A stretch of 14,636 nt of DNA. It comes from an uncultured Eubacteriales bacterium. Its GTDB lineage: Bacteria > Bacillota > Clostridia > Monoglobales > Monoglobaceae. This document shows, one piece after another, positions 1 to 7,662 of the stretch. Position 1 is the stretch's first letter. Every line of letters begins with the position of its first letter. The stretch is taken from NCBI GenBank assembly GCA_900555375.1, contig USLC01000008.1, positions 1 through 14,636 of the forward strand, given 5' to 3'. Under the pieces are notes generated by a model. The model did not search any database, was not told the origin of the DNA, and worked only from the letters and a program-made list of their open reading frames with translations. Position numbers and translations under genes: made by a program.

Positions 1-42
1 TTTTAAACTTCTTCAAATCTGTACACTCCCTCTTTGATTAAA

Positions 43-83
43 AAAACGGCGGAAAAAATTTAAGTATATTTTTCCGCCGTTTT
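43..83 (-). terminator. Rho-independent terminator of the leftward SLH gene
   Basis: A 15-bp perfect stem (arms 43-57 and 69-83, GC core CGGCGG/CCGCCG flanked by A/T pairs) with an 11-base loop lies 21 bases past the stop codon of the leftward SLH gene. Read on the minus strand, the stem is followed by a run of seven T residues, as an intrinsic terminator requires. The A/T-flanked stem could also act on the plus strand. Nothing else is visible in bases 1-42. Confidence 0.88.
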
Positions 84-104
84 CAGATTGTAAATTTTCT
101 TTTA

Positions 105-1922
105 TTATTTAATTATAATAATTGTCGCTACAAATACTCCGTTCTGGTCAGCACCCGTAACGGTTATCTGTGCACCGTTTTCCAAGGTTCTCACACTTGA
201 TGTTGTTCCGTTGCTGCTTAACACCTTGGTGTTGTTGTTGTAATATACGCTTTGAACGTTTCCGTTGTCATCCTTAACCGTGATAACCTTATATGATGTG
301 TTTTTGCCCGTAACGGTACCTGTCAGCTCGCCTTTCTCATTTACCGATGCGGTTGATGCAGATACAGTCTTTATTTCGCTGCTGTCAAGTGTACCCGTAA
401 CGGTAACATTGGGACGAAGGTCATAAATCGTTGCCGCCGTACCCGAAACGGTAATCTTTGCATCAGAGCGCAAGAAGTATTTTTTATCCTGTCCGTCTAT
501 GGTAATAGTAAGCGAAGGATTGCTTGAAATTACGATTTCTTTAAGCAGGCCCGAAAATCCGACGGTGTTGCCCGACGCGGTAACAGATGTAACCTTTCCG
601 TAGGTCAGCTTAAGAGTAACCTTATCACCCTTTGTCAGCGCGCTGAACTCAGCCTCGCTTCCGTCTCGCGTGATATCCGCACCCTTGCTTGACACAACGT
701 ACTGCTGTGTATTCTCGCCGTCTGTATCGCTTACATTAATATATACGTGGTCGTCATTATCATATTCCGTAGAAACAATAATTCCTTTTACGGTAAGGCT
801 CTTGCTCTCGGTTGAAATCTCGCTTATTGAAGAACCTGTAATTGTTACCTTTACAAAATCATTGTTTTTAAGGTCTGCCAGTGTAGCTTTTGCCCCGTCA
901 ACGGTAATCTTGCAGCTGTCCTTAACCGTGTATGTTTCCGAATTATCATTATCCTCATAATCGGCAATCGTAAGCTTTTTGCCGTCTGCGTTCTCAACCT
1001 TTCTTGTTATAACGCCGTATACAACGGTTGATTTCTGAGCCTCCTGCGCCGTAATCGCCAAAGCATTTTTACTGATGCTTACAACAGACGCGTCCGCTCC
1101 GCTTGAAATATCCGATACTGAAGCCATTCCGCCGCTGATATAAACCTTTGTATCTGTCATAATACCAAGACTTGTGCCGTCCACCGATATTTTTGAGCTG
1201 CTTACGCTGTCAACCGTTCCGCTGACATACTTAAGCTCAAGCTTGTCCATCATTCTGGCAAGTAAGGTAGCCATCTGGGCACGTGTGAGAGATGTCAAAG
1301 GCGAAAACTGTGCCTTTCCATCGGCGGTCTTATCCATACCGTTCATAATATTGTTTGCGCTTACATATTCAACATAAGGTCTTGCGGTAGTCGGAATAGC
1401 CGAATCGTCCGCGTAAGTCGCGGTCGAAACCGTGTAAGCCTTAGCCTCTGAATCAGCACCCATAAGCTTTGACATCAAAACCGCCGCCTGATATCTTAAA
1501 AGCTGCGTATTTGCATTTGCCGCGGACGCATAATCAACCAAATCGCTCTCTTTAAGCACGCCGCAATACATCAGATAGCTGATTTCGTTTGCGTATGTTG
1601 TATTGTACTTTGAAGCAATCGATTTATACGCGGTGCTCGCCGCGCTTGCCACAGACGAAAACTCGCTGTTTTCATATCCGAGCATTCTTGACATAAGAAT
1701 AAGGCTTTCGATTTTGGTTATTGCCCTGTACGGACGGAAAGTTCCGTCCTCATATCCCTTTATGTAGCCTGCGTCCGTCATCTTTGTAATCGAGTCTTTT
1801 GCCCAGGAAACGGTCGCGTCGGATTCAACATCGTTAAAAGTGACCGCAAACGCTGGCAAGGCAATACTTGATAAAAGCAGAGACGCGCTGAGTACAGCCG
1901 ATAAAAGCTTTCCTTTTTTCAT
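105..1922 (-). CDS. SLH-domain surface protein with tandem beta-rich modules (605 aa)
   Basis: A secreted protein expected to be held non-covalently on the cell wall. Residues 1-26 form a signal peptide (Lys-rich start, Leu/Ser core, cleavage after Ala-Phe-Ala). Three SLH domains follow at about 29-82, 92-155 and 165-228. The first has the typical GYIKGYEDGTFRP motif. Only the third keeps a near-canonical TRAE-like motif (TRAQ); the others read TKIE and LRYQ, so wall binding may rest mainly on repeat 3. From about 232 to the end there are some five beta-rich segments of 55-80 residues, each with a Gly-x-Val/Ile opening strand, a middle strand ending in a short Gly turn, then an 'L..gd.V.V' strand and a closing strand. 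They are Thr/Ser/Val-rich with no enzyme motif. The AUG lies 8 bases after AGGAGG. The gene is divergent from the second SLH gene. SLH anchoring is known for the family; the beta modules' function is unknown to me. Confidence 0.9.
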   Translation of the reverse strand: MKKGKLLSAVLSASLLLSSIALPAFAVTFNDVESDATVSWAKDSITKMTDAGYIKGYEDGTFRPYRAITKIESLILMSRMLGYENSEFSSVASAASTAYKSIASKYNTTYANEISYLMYCGVLKESDLVDYASAANANTQLLRYQAAVLMSKLMGADSEAKAYTVSTATYADDSAIPTTARPYVEYVSANNIMNGMDKTADGKAQFSPLTSLTRAQMATLLARMMDKLELKYVSGTVDSVSSSKISVDGTSLGIMTDTKVYISGGMASVSDISSGADASVVSISKNALAITAQEAQKSTVVYGVITRKVENADGKKLTIADYEDNDNSETYTVKDSCKITVDGAKATLADLKNNDFVKVTITGSSISEISTESKSLTVKGIIVSTEYDNDDHVYINVSDTDGENTQQYVVSSKGADITRDGSEAEFSALTKGDKVTLKLTYGKVTSVTASGNTVGFSGLLKEIVISSNPSLTITIDGQDKKYFLRSDAKITVSGTAATIYDLRPNVTVTGTLDSSEIKTVSASTASVNEKGELTGTVTGKNTSYKVITVKDDNGNVQSVYYNNNTKVLSSNGTTSSVRTLENGAQITVTGADQNGVFVATIIIIK

Positions 1923-2001
1923 TTACTTATCCTCCTGATAAATTTATTCGGGTGGTCTTTATTTAAGCAAAACCACATTATAACCCACCTTTATATTTAT
2001 T

Positions 2002-2030
2002 ATCATAACATATATTATTTGATAATTCAA
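2002..2030 (-). promoter_or_regulatory. Candidate sigma-A promoter of the leftward SLH gene
   Basis: On the minus strand a -35 box TTGAAT (2025-2030) is separated by exactly 17 bases from a -10 box TATGAT (2002-2007), in very AT-rich DNA. This predicts a leader of about 70 bases before the AUG at 1922. A second TATAAT (1977-1982) lies within that leader but has no good -35 partner. Motif reading only; no transcript data. Confidence 0.6.
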
Positions 2031-2061
2031 CATAAAAATGAAAAATTCATAAAAAATTTTT

Positions 2062-2091
2062 TTGATATACTGTTTTTACCTGTCATACCAT
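2062..2091 (+). promoter_or_regulatory. Weak candidate promoter of the rightward SLH gene
   Basis: TTGATA (2062-2067), 18 bases, then TACCAT (2086-2091) is the best sigma-A-like pair I can find upstream of the rightward SLH gene. The -10 box matches only four of six consensus positions. If used, it gives a leader of roughly 100 AT-rich bases. The remainder of the 279-base intergenic region shows only AT-rich sequence. Confidence 0.3.
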
Positions 2092-2201
2092 AATATTTGC
2101 TGTGTATTTTTTCACTCTCAGCATAAAATAACTTCGTAAATAACAAAAAACCATAAAAACAGATGAACAAAACTTTTTAAATTAAATAAGGAGGCAAAAA
2201 T

Positions 2202-5168
2202 ATGTTAAAAAAATTCATCCCCCTGGCTCTGACAATCTGTATGATAGCCGGCATTTGCCCGGTTGTGTCGGGTACAGGATATGAAGCAGGCGATGAATAC
2301 GCTCCTGTTTCGGGCGAAGCCTTCGGCCCTGCCGAAGCCGCGTCCGCAGACGACGTTTCATCAGCCAAAAACTCGGCTTCAACGCTGACGAACGACAGTA
2401 TAATCGGAAATCAGACACAGCTGAGCGACACATCCTCGGCAGCGGTATATCAGTCTGCCGATTCGGCGATAAAAGACTTGGCGGAGACTACGGCAAATAC
2501 TGCCGAGCAAACGCCTATCCAAAGCACAACGCTTGCGGAAAACGCAGCAAAAAATAACGGAATGGCAGCCGGCCCCGTTGCGGAAACCCCGGCGGCCTCA
2601 AGATACAGCACGGTAAGGATAGCCCTTGCCCCCGATATTGCAGGCACAAAATACGAGGAGGCAGCCGAGCTTCTCGGCGCTCTCGGAATTATGGTCGGCG
2701 ATGCCGAAGACGGCGCCTTCCGTCCGAGCGATACGATTATCCGAAGTGAGATGGCTAAGGTTGCCGTATACTCTGTCGGGCTTGAGGATATGGCGGTAAG
2801 TTCAAACGGAAAAACAGAATTTCCTGATGTTCCGTCAGACCATTGGGCAACAGGAGCCATCAGTGTTGCGCACCAGCAGGGTATGGTTGTGGGCGATGAT
2901 GTAGGAACCTACCGTCCCGATGACCCTGTACTGCTTCAGGAAGCAGTAGCTATAATTGTCCGCGCAATGGGCTACGAACCCGCAGCCACAGACAAAGGCG
3001 GCTATCCGTCGGGATATCTTTCAGTTGCTTCTTCAAATCAGCTGCTTCGCGGAATCTCGGGCGCACCTGCACAGGCGGCAACCAGAGGCGACATAGCACA
3101 GCTGATATTCAACTCGCTTACTGTAAATCTTATGGAGCAGGTAACCTACGGTACCAACACTCGCTATGAAGTAGTTGACAAAACATTGCTCTATGATAAA
3201 TTAAATGTTGAAAAAGGCTACGGCAAAATCGTAGGCACAGGCGAGACATCATTAAACGGCGGAAGCACAACAGCCGAGGACAGAATCCAGATAGACGACA
3301 ACTTATTCTATCTTGGTAAGAGCAAGGCAAAGCAGTTCCTTGGCTACAACGTTCTCTACTATGCAAGAATAGATAAAACAACCGATGAAAAAACTCTTAT
3401 TTGCATAAGGGAACAGTCGAACAAGAATAAATCCGTGACAATTGTCGCCGATGACATCGTAGATGTAAAAGGCGATGAGGGGCAGGCAAAGACAATAGAA
3501 TACTGGGCAAGCACCAAAGACAGAAGCACAAAAACAGACCAGATTGCGGCAGACGCGGTTTATATCTACAACGGCAAGTATAAGACAGGCATAACAAATG
3601 AGCAGCTTAAACCAAAGTCGGGTAATGTTGTTCTTCTTGACGCGGATACCAACGGAATTTATGAGACCATATTTGTAAATCATCTTACAAATATTGTTGT
3701 TGATACTGTTTCTACCATTACGGGACGTGTAACCGACAAGTATCTTAACGGCTCGCTTGTATTTGACAAGGACAACAATGATATAATCTACTCTCTGACC
3801 AAAAACGGCGAAGATGTCGAGCTTTCGTCTCTTAAAGAATGGAACGTAATATCGTATACAATCAGTGATGACAAAAAACTTATCAAGGCATATGTATCCG
3901 ATGCATCCATCAACGGCGTTGTAAATGAGATAACCGAAGACGGTTACAGAATAGGCAGCGGCAGCGAGCTTTATAAAAAGGCGGCAAGCTATCCCAACGA
4001 TATAAAGCTTCGCGATAAGGGAACCTTCTATCTTGATATAACCGGCGAGATTGCCGCCGTTGATGAAAACGCAAAAGTTGAAACAGATACTTCGGCAGCT
4101 AAAAAGTACGGCTATCTTGTAGACGCGATGATGAACGATGGCTTTAATACAACAGCCAAGTTTAAGATATTCACCGCGACGGGAGAGACAGCAATTATAA
4201 ACAGCACCGAAAAGATGCGTTTTAATGACGAGTATTCAAAGAAGGCAGAAGACGTATTAACCGGTCTTAAAGTCCCGGGAACGCTTACGCCGCAGCTGAT
4301 TATGTATGAGACAAACAGCTCGGGCGATATTACGGCAATAGATACGGCTCACGACGGTACAAGCACAGGGGCACCCAACAAGGGAACATTTACCCTTAAT
4401 ATCTCAAATTCAAATATGGTATACAAGAGTGCGTCAAGCAAGCTTGGAAATGTCGGAATAGGAACAAGCACAATTATATTTGAAATTCCGTCCGATGCAG
4501 GCACGGATACGGCTAAGTATTCGATAAGAAGCAGCGGCTCGCTCTCTAATGACACAAGCTATACGGCAAAAGTTTATGACCTGCAGGATAACTATCTTGC
4601 AAACGCGATTATTATAACAAATTCAACCGGAACAACTTCGGCTGAATCCCCGATACTGCTTGTAGACCATATAAGCGAAACACAGAACAAAGACGAAGAA
4701 ATAACCGACAGACTTTACGGCTGGGAAAGCGGAGCGGAAAAGAACCTTCTTGCAATCGATAAGACCGTTTTGAGAAAGAGCGGCACAGCGGGAAGCGTTC
4801 CCCTCCAGAAAGGCGATATAATTCAGTATCGCGTAAACACAGCCGGCGAAATAGACGGTATAACCGTACTGTTTGACTCTTCGGCAAAGACAACGGAATT
4901 TTCTAAGGATATCACAAATGATTTGACCTGCGTATACGGACGCGTAACCAAGAAGTTCAGCGGAAGTATAAACGTAAAGGTCGGCGAGGATATCAGAAAC
5001 TATGCAACAAGCGATGCGGTTGTTTATCTCTATGATTCAACCAGAAACAATAATAATATAGAAGTAGTTTCTCCCGCCGACATTGAGATTTATGAAGAGG
5101 GTAACGAGGCTCGGCTCTTCCTCAGAATTTATCAGGATCAGGTTAAGGATATGGTTATCGTAAGATAA
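2202..5168 (+). CDS. Large SLH-domain surface protein (988 aa)
   Basis: A probable secreted, wall-attached structural protein. The N-terminus (Lys-Lys, then a hydrophobic stretch to about residue 24) is a short signal peptide. Residues about 26-135 are an Ala/Ser/Thr/Glu-rich low-complexity spacer. Three SLH domains follow at about 144-196, 206-258 and 264-310, with motifs GAFRPSD and GTYRPDD. The TRAE-like motifs are IRSE, LQEA and TRGD, so the second lacks the usual Arg. The remaining ~675 residues are beta-rich and contain recurring 'G.V...' and 'GDII.Y.vn..GeI' patterns (for example at 505-560 and 868-892) resembling the modules of the divergent neighbour, with no catalytic motif. AAGGAGG sits 7 bases before the AUG. 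A terminator hairpin follows the stop codon closely. Family membership is firm; the exact surface role is not evident. Confidence 0.9.
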   Translation: MLKKFIPLALTICMIAGICPVVSGTGYEAGDEYAPVSGEAFGPAEAASADDVSSAKNSASTLTNDSIIGNQTQLSDTSSAAVYQSADSAIKDLAETTANTAEQTPIQSTTLAENAAKNNGMAAGPVAETPAASRYSTVRIALAPDIAGTKYEEAAELLGALGIMVGDAEDGAFRPSDTIIRSEMAKVAVYSVGLEDMAVSSNGKTEFPDVPSDHWATGAISVAHQQGMVVGDDVGTYRPDDPVLLQEAVAIIVRAMGYEPAATDKGGYPSGYLSVASSNQLLRGISGAPAQAATRGDIAQLIFNSLTVNLMEQVTYGTNTRYEVVDKTLLYDKLNVEKGYGKIVGTGETSLNGGSTTAEDRIQIDDNLFYLGKSKAKQFLGYNVLYYARIDKTTDEKTLICIREQSNKNKSVTIVADDIVDVKGDEGQAKTIEYWASTKDRSTKTDQIAADAVYIYNGKYKTGITNEQLKPKSGNVVLLDADTNGIYETIFVNHLTNIVVDTVSTITGRVTDKYLNGSLVFDKDNNDIIYSLTKNGEDVELSSLKEWNVISYTISDDKKLIKAYVSDASINGVVNEITEDGYRIGSGSELYKKAASYPNDIKLRDKGTFYLDITGEIAAVDENAKVETDTSAAKKYGYLVDAMMNDGFNTTAKFKIFTATGETAIINSTEKMRFNDEYSKKAEDVLTGLKVPGTLTPQLIMYETNSSGDITAIDTAHDGTSTGAPNKGTFTLNISNSNMVYKSASSKLGNVGIGTSTIIFEIPSDAGTDTAKYSIRSSGSLSNDTSYTAKVYDLQDNYLANAIIITNSTGTTSAESPILLVDHISETQNKDEEITDRLYGWESGAEKNLLAIDKTVLRKSGTAGSVPLQKGDIIQYRVNTAGEIDGITVLFDSSAKTTEFSKDITNDLTCVYGRVTKKFSGSINVKVGEDIRNYATSDAVVYLYDSTRNNNNIEVVSPADIEIYEEGNEARLFLRIYQDQVKDMVIVR

Positions 5169-5177
5169 CACTTTTAC

Positions 5178-5203
5178 GGGGCGTCTCATCTGCGAGACGC
5201 CCC
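5178..5203 (+). terminator. Terminator hairpin after the rightward SLH gene
   Basis: A perfect 10-bp GC-rich stem (GGGGCGTCTC 5178-5187 with 5194-5203) and a 6-base loop begin 9 bases after the SLH stop codon. The following tract, TATTATT, is only moderately U-rich, so termination may be incomplete and some read-through into sigG is possible. Confidence 0.7.
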
Positions 5204-5287
5204 TATTATTCGACCGTATTTTACAGTATAAAAAATAAATCAAAGCAAATAATTTAAGTTATAAGACAAAATTACAGGAGATTCATT

Positions 5288-6058
5288 ATGCCGAGTAAAG
5301 TTGAAATTTGCGGTGTTAACACATCTAAGCTGCCGCTGCTTACCGAGCAGCAAAAAAAAGAACTTTTTGAAAGAATCAAACAGGGCGATATGGAAGCAAG
5401 GCGGGAATTTATATATGGAAATCTTCGGCTTGTCCTCAGCATTATGCACCGATTCGGCAACCGCGGCGAAAACGCCGACGATTTGTTTCAGATAGGCTGC
5501 ATAGGGCTGATTAAGGCTCTTGACAACTTTGACACAAGCCACGATGTAAAATTTTCGACCTACGCCGTACCTATGATAATAGGCGAGATTCGCCGCTATC
5601 TGCGGGACAATAATTCGATTCGCGTAAGCCGCTCTATGCGCGACACGGCCTATAAAGCCCTCGCCGTTCGCGAAAGACTGACCGCGGCAAACGGAAGAGA
5701 GCCTACCGTTGAGGCAATTGCAAAAGAGCTTGACCTCCCCTGCGAAGACGTTTCTGTTGCCTTAGACGCAATTATGGATCCCGTCTCTCTGCAAGAACCG
5801 ATTTATCACGACGGCGGTGACGCAGTATTTGTAATGGACCAGATTGCCGATGATAAAAACATAGACGATTCGTGGCTTGAAAAAATTTCTTTAAAAGAGG
5901 CAATGCGGAAGCTTCAGGACAGAGAACGGCTGATACTGACCCTGCGTTTTTTTCGCGGTAAGACGCAGATGGAGGTCGCCGAGGAAATAGGAATTTCACA
6001 GGCACAGGTATCGCGGCTTGAAAAAAACGCCCTGAATCATATGAGAAAATACCTTTAA
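5288..6058 (+). CDS. sigG: RNA polymerase sporulation sigma factor sigma-G
   Basis: Directs late forespore transcription after engulfment in endospore formers. The 256-residue protein matches Bacillus sigma-G along its whole length. It has the diagnostic N-terminal VEICGV(N)TSKLP motif (residues 5-15), region 2 with DDLFQIGCIGL and KFSTYAVPMIIGEIRRYLRDN (about 64-108), region 3 with the PVSLQEPIYHDGGD segment (about 165-178), and a region 4 helix-turn-helix (about 225-246, KTQMEVAEEIGISQAQVSRL). AGGAG lies 7 bases before the AUG at 5288. It stands alone here: spoIIGA and sigE, its usual neighbours, are not in the window, and the genes on each side are envelope genes. Residue 43 is Tyr in FIYGNLRL where, by my alignment from memory, B. 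subtilis has Asn45. No clear sigma-F-type promoter was found in the 119-base upstream gap. Identification as sigma-G rather than sigma-F is based on the N-terminal motif and overall similarity. Confidence 0.95.
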   Translation: MPSKVEICGVNTSKLPLLTEQQKKELFERIKQGDMEARREFIYGNLRLVLSIMHRFGNRGENADDLFQIGCIGLIKALDNFDTSHDVKFSTYAVPMIIGEIRRYLRDNNSIRVSRSMRDTAYKALAVRERLTAANGREPTVEAIAKELDLPCEDVSVALDAIMDPVSLQEPIYHDGGDAVFVMDQIADDKNIDDSWLEKISLKEAMRKLQDRERLILTLRFFRGKTQMEVAEEIGISQAQVSRLEKNALNHMRKYL

Positions 6059-6102
6059 AATTATCAAAGCGCCCCGCATATGCGAGGCGCTTTGATAATT
6101 TT
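6057..6102. terminator. Shared bidirectional terminator between sigG and the L,D-transpeptidase gene
   Basis: A perfect 17-bp inverted repeat (6057-6073 and 6086-6102) occupies almost all the gap between two convergent genes and overlaps the last bases of the stop codons of both. The core is GCGCC/GGCGC and the outer part is A/T-rich, giving a U-rich tail in both directions. The loop region contains a smaller palindrome, CGCATATGCG. It should end transcription of sigG rightward and of the transpeptidase gene leftward. Confidence 0.9.
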
Positions 6103-7597
6103 ATTCGGTTACGTATACACGGCTTCCTATCGGAAGGCGCGCCGCTATCCAATCGATATCCGATTTATGCAGTCTTACACACCCGTGCGAAATCATTGTT
6201 TCCACACGGTCATCATACGGAACTCCGTTATAGCGCAAAAGCGTTGAATGCAGCGCATAACCCCCGTAGAAAACAAGGCACGGTCCGACATAATATCCGG
6301 GATAATCCCAGCTTGAAGCCTTATAAAGATACTCAAAGCTTCCTGTTACGGTCGGAGTATTCGGTGCGCCGATTGCGCAGGGAAAGCTTGCTGCCTGCTT
6401 CCATTTATACTGAGACCCTGTATAAACGCGAACGCGGTAATCTGATTTGTCAATCCACACAAGGTAATTTGTTTTGCTGGAAAGCCCCCACTTGTTTACG
6501 GGTACCTGCATCATATATTCCGTCACTTTTGACGCAGCGCCTATTAAGACATCAATATGGTCACCAAAGTCAATCGCCTCAACCGTTGAGCCGAAAGCTT
6601 CGGCAAGGCTTCTGACAGGAACAAATGTAGTGTCTGAAATTATCTCGCACTTATGCGGCAGAGTTAAATCCGAACCGAAAAAAGTAGCGTAATCGGTTCC
6701 TATATTAAATATTGCCTGTTGGTCTCCTATCTGACATACAACGCTGTTGTATCTTTCGTCATACTTAACATCAAGCCCAAGCTGTTCCGCAATCGCTCTT
6801 ACCGGAATCATCGAAACGCCGTCAATAAGTCTTGCGCGCGGCGAAACGTTCATCTGCTTTCCCTCTACGTACACCACTATTGCGTGCTCAAATTCGGGGC
6901 AGGCATCAAGCGAGAATGAATTTCCCTCTATCACATTTCCGTTTTCATCGGTATATACATATGTTTCAAGCTTTATCGGGGCTTCCGCCGCGTATGTATC
7001 ATCATAGTATTTAAGATTAACCAATCCGCTTTTAAGCTTTAACACAAAGCTCTCACCGAGGAAATACTCGGGAACGGTAAATTCATATGTAAGATTCTCT
7101 GTTATTCCGCCGACCCATTCGCTCTTCTCGCCCAGAACATTGCCGACTTTATCGCAAAGCTGAAGAACGGCAAACGAGTCGATTACCTGCATACGCGGAA
7201 TCATTTTAAGATTTACCGTCACCTTATCGGATTTATACTTATCCTGCAGCGGAGCCTCATTCTTTTCGCCGTTATCGTTTACCGAAGGCGTTTTTCCGTC
7301 TTTGCTTTCATTACTGTTCTTGTCATTGTTTTCATCGGCTGCAGTCCCGCTGTTTTCTCCCTGTTCCCCCGGAAGAGTATACTGAGAATCGCTGTTGCTG
7401 CCGCCATCTTTGTCTTTTAATGAATCGTCTTTACCGGTCAGCTCTTCCGAAGTCTGCGTACCCGCCGACTCTTCCGTTTGACTTCCCGGAATGGTGTATT
7501 CGCCGCCTTTGGTGGTATTTTCATCCGCAAATGCCACTCCTCCAAGCATTGAAACTGTCAGTACCGCGCTAAGTAAAACACTAAATGCTCTGTTCAT
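6101..7597 (-). CDS. Secreted L,D-transpeptidase (YkuD) with copper-amine-oxidase-like domain
   Basis: Expected to form 3-3 cross-links in peptidoglycan outside the membrane. In the 498-residue reading: signal peptide 1-24 (ending VAFA), an acidic/Ser/Asn-rich linker to about 120 with two related segments around YTIPG and YTLPG, a beta-rich region of unknown type (about 125-235), a copper amine oxidase N-domain-like region (about 240-353, with MIPVRAIAEQLG and TFVPVRSLAEAFG repeats), then a YkuD catalytic domain (about 375-498). The catalytic signature is intact: HST near 450 and SHGCVRL with Cys473. The longest frame starts at a UUG at 7609, but GAGGTG lies between it and the AUG at 7597 with suitable spacing, so I chose the AUG. 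It is convergent with sigG, and 42 bases downstream of rluD. The amine-oxidase-like repeats are common on extracellular Firmicutes proteins and do not imply oxidase activity. Confidence 0.92.
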   Translation of the reverse strand: MNRAFSVLLSAVLTVSMLGGVAFADENTTKGGEYTIPGSQTEESAGTQTSEELTGKDDSLKDKDGGSNSDSQYTLPGEQGENSGTAADENNDKNSNESKDGKTPSVNDNGEKNEAPLQDKYKSDKVTVNLKMIPRMQVIDSFAVLQLCDKVGNVLGEKSEWVGGITENLTYEFTVPEYFLGESFVLKLKSGLVNLKYYDDTYAAEAPIKLETYVYTDENGNVIEGNSFSLDACPEFEHAIVVYVEGKQMNVSPRARLIDGVSMIPVRAIAEQLGLDVKYDERYNSVVCQIGDQQAIFNIGTDYATFFGSDLTLPHKCEIISDTTFVPVRSLAEAFGSTVEAIDFGDHIDVLIGAASKVTEYMMQVPVNKWGLSSKTNYLVWIDKSDYRVRVYTGSQYKWKQAASFPCAIGAPNTPTVTGSFEYLYKASSWDYPGYYVGPCLVFYGGYALHSTLLRYNGVPYDDRVETMISHGCVRLHKSDIDWIAARLPIGSRVYVTE

Positions 7598-7633
7598 TTT
7601 GCACCTCAATGAAATATATTTATTTTTGATTTT

Positions 7634-7662
7634 ATTCTATCATACTTTTCTCAACTTGTACA
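7634..7662 (-). promoter_or_regulatory. Candidate promoter of the L,D-transpeptidase gene inside the end of rluD
   Basis: On the minus strand TGTACA (7657-7662), 17 bases, then TAGAAT (7634-7639) with an upstream TG giving an extended -10. The boxes overlap the last codons and stop of rluD and would start a transcript about 30 bases before the AUG at 7597. The -35 box matches four of six positions. This would let the transpeptidase be expressed apart from lspA-rluD. Confidence 0.4.

Noticed and set aside
240..1200. Possible direct DNA repeats within the SLH gene modules
   Set aside because: The similarity is at the level of protein strand pattern; I see no long identical DNA repeats, so no repeat feature is listed.
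670..1377. Open frames on the plus strand opposite the leftward SLH gene (670-960, 1174-1377)
   Set aside because: They are antisense to a well-supported gene, lack ribosome sites and encode no recognisable protein; they reflect the codon pattern of the Ser/Thr/Val-rich gene.
1952..1976. Small hairpin (GTGGT/ACCAC) in the leader of the leftward SLH gene
   Set aside because: Only five outer pairs with a bulge and alternative GGTGG/CCACC pairings; too weak to call a regulatory element.
5216..5255. Sigma-F-type promoter before sigG (GTATT at 5217, GTATA at 5226)
   Set aside because: -35-like pentamers exist, but no GG-containing -10 box follows at 15-16 bases, so I do not call a sigma-F promoter.
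7598..7609. UUG start for the L,D-transpeptidase (and similar upstream starts for rluD, lspA, ylmH, HlyD-like and divIVA)
   Set aside because: In each case the Shine-Dalgarno sequence lies within or downstream of the early codon; the next AUG or GUG has proper spacing.
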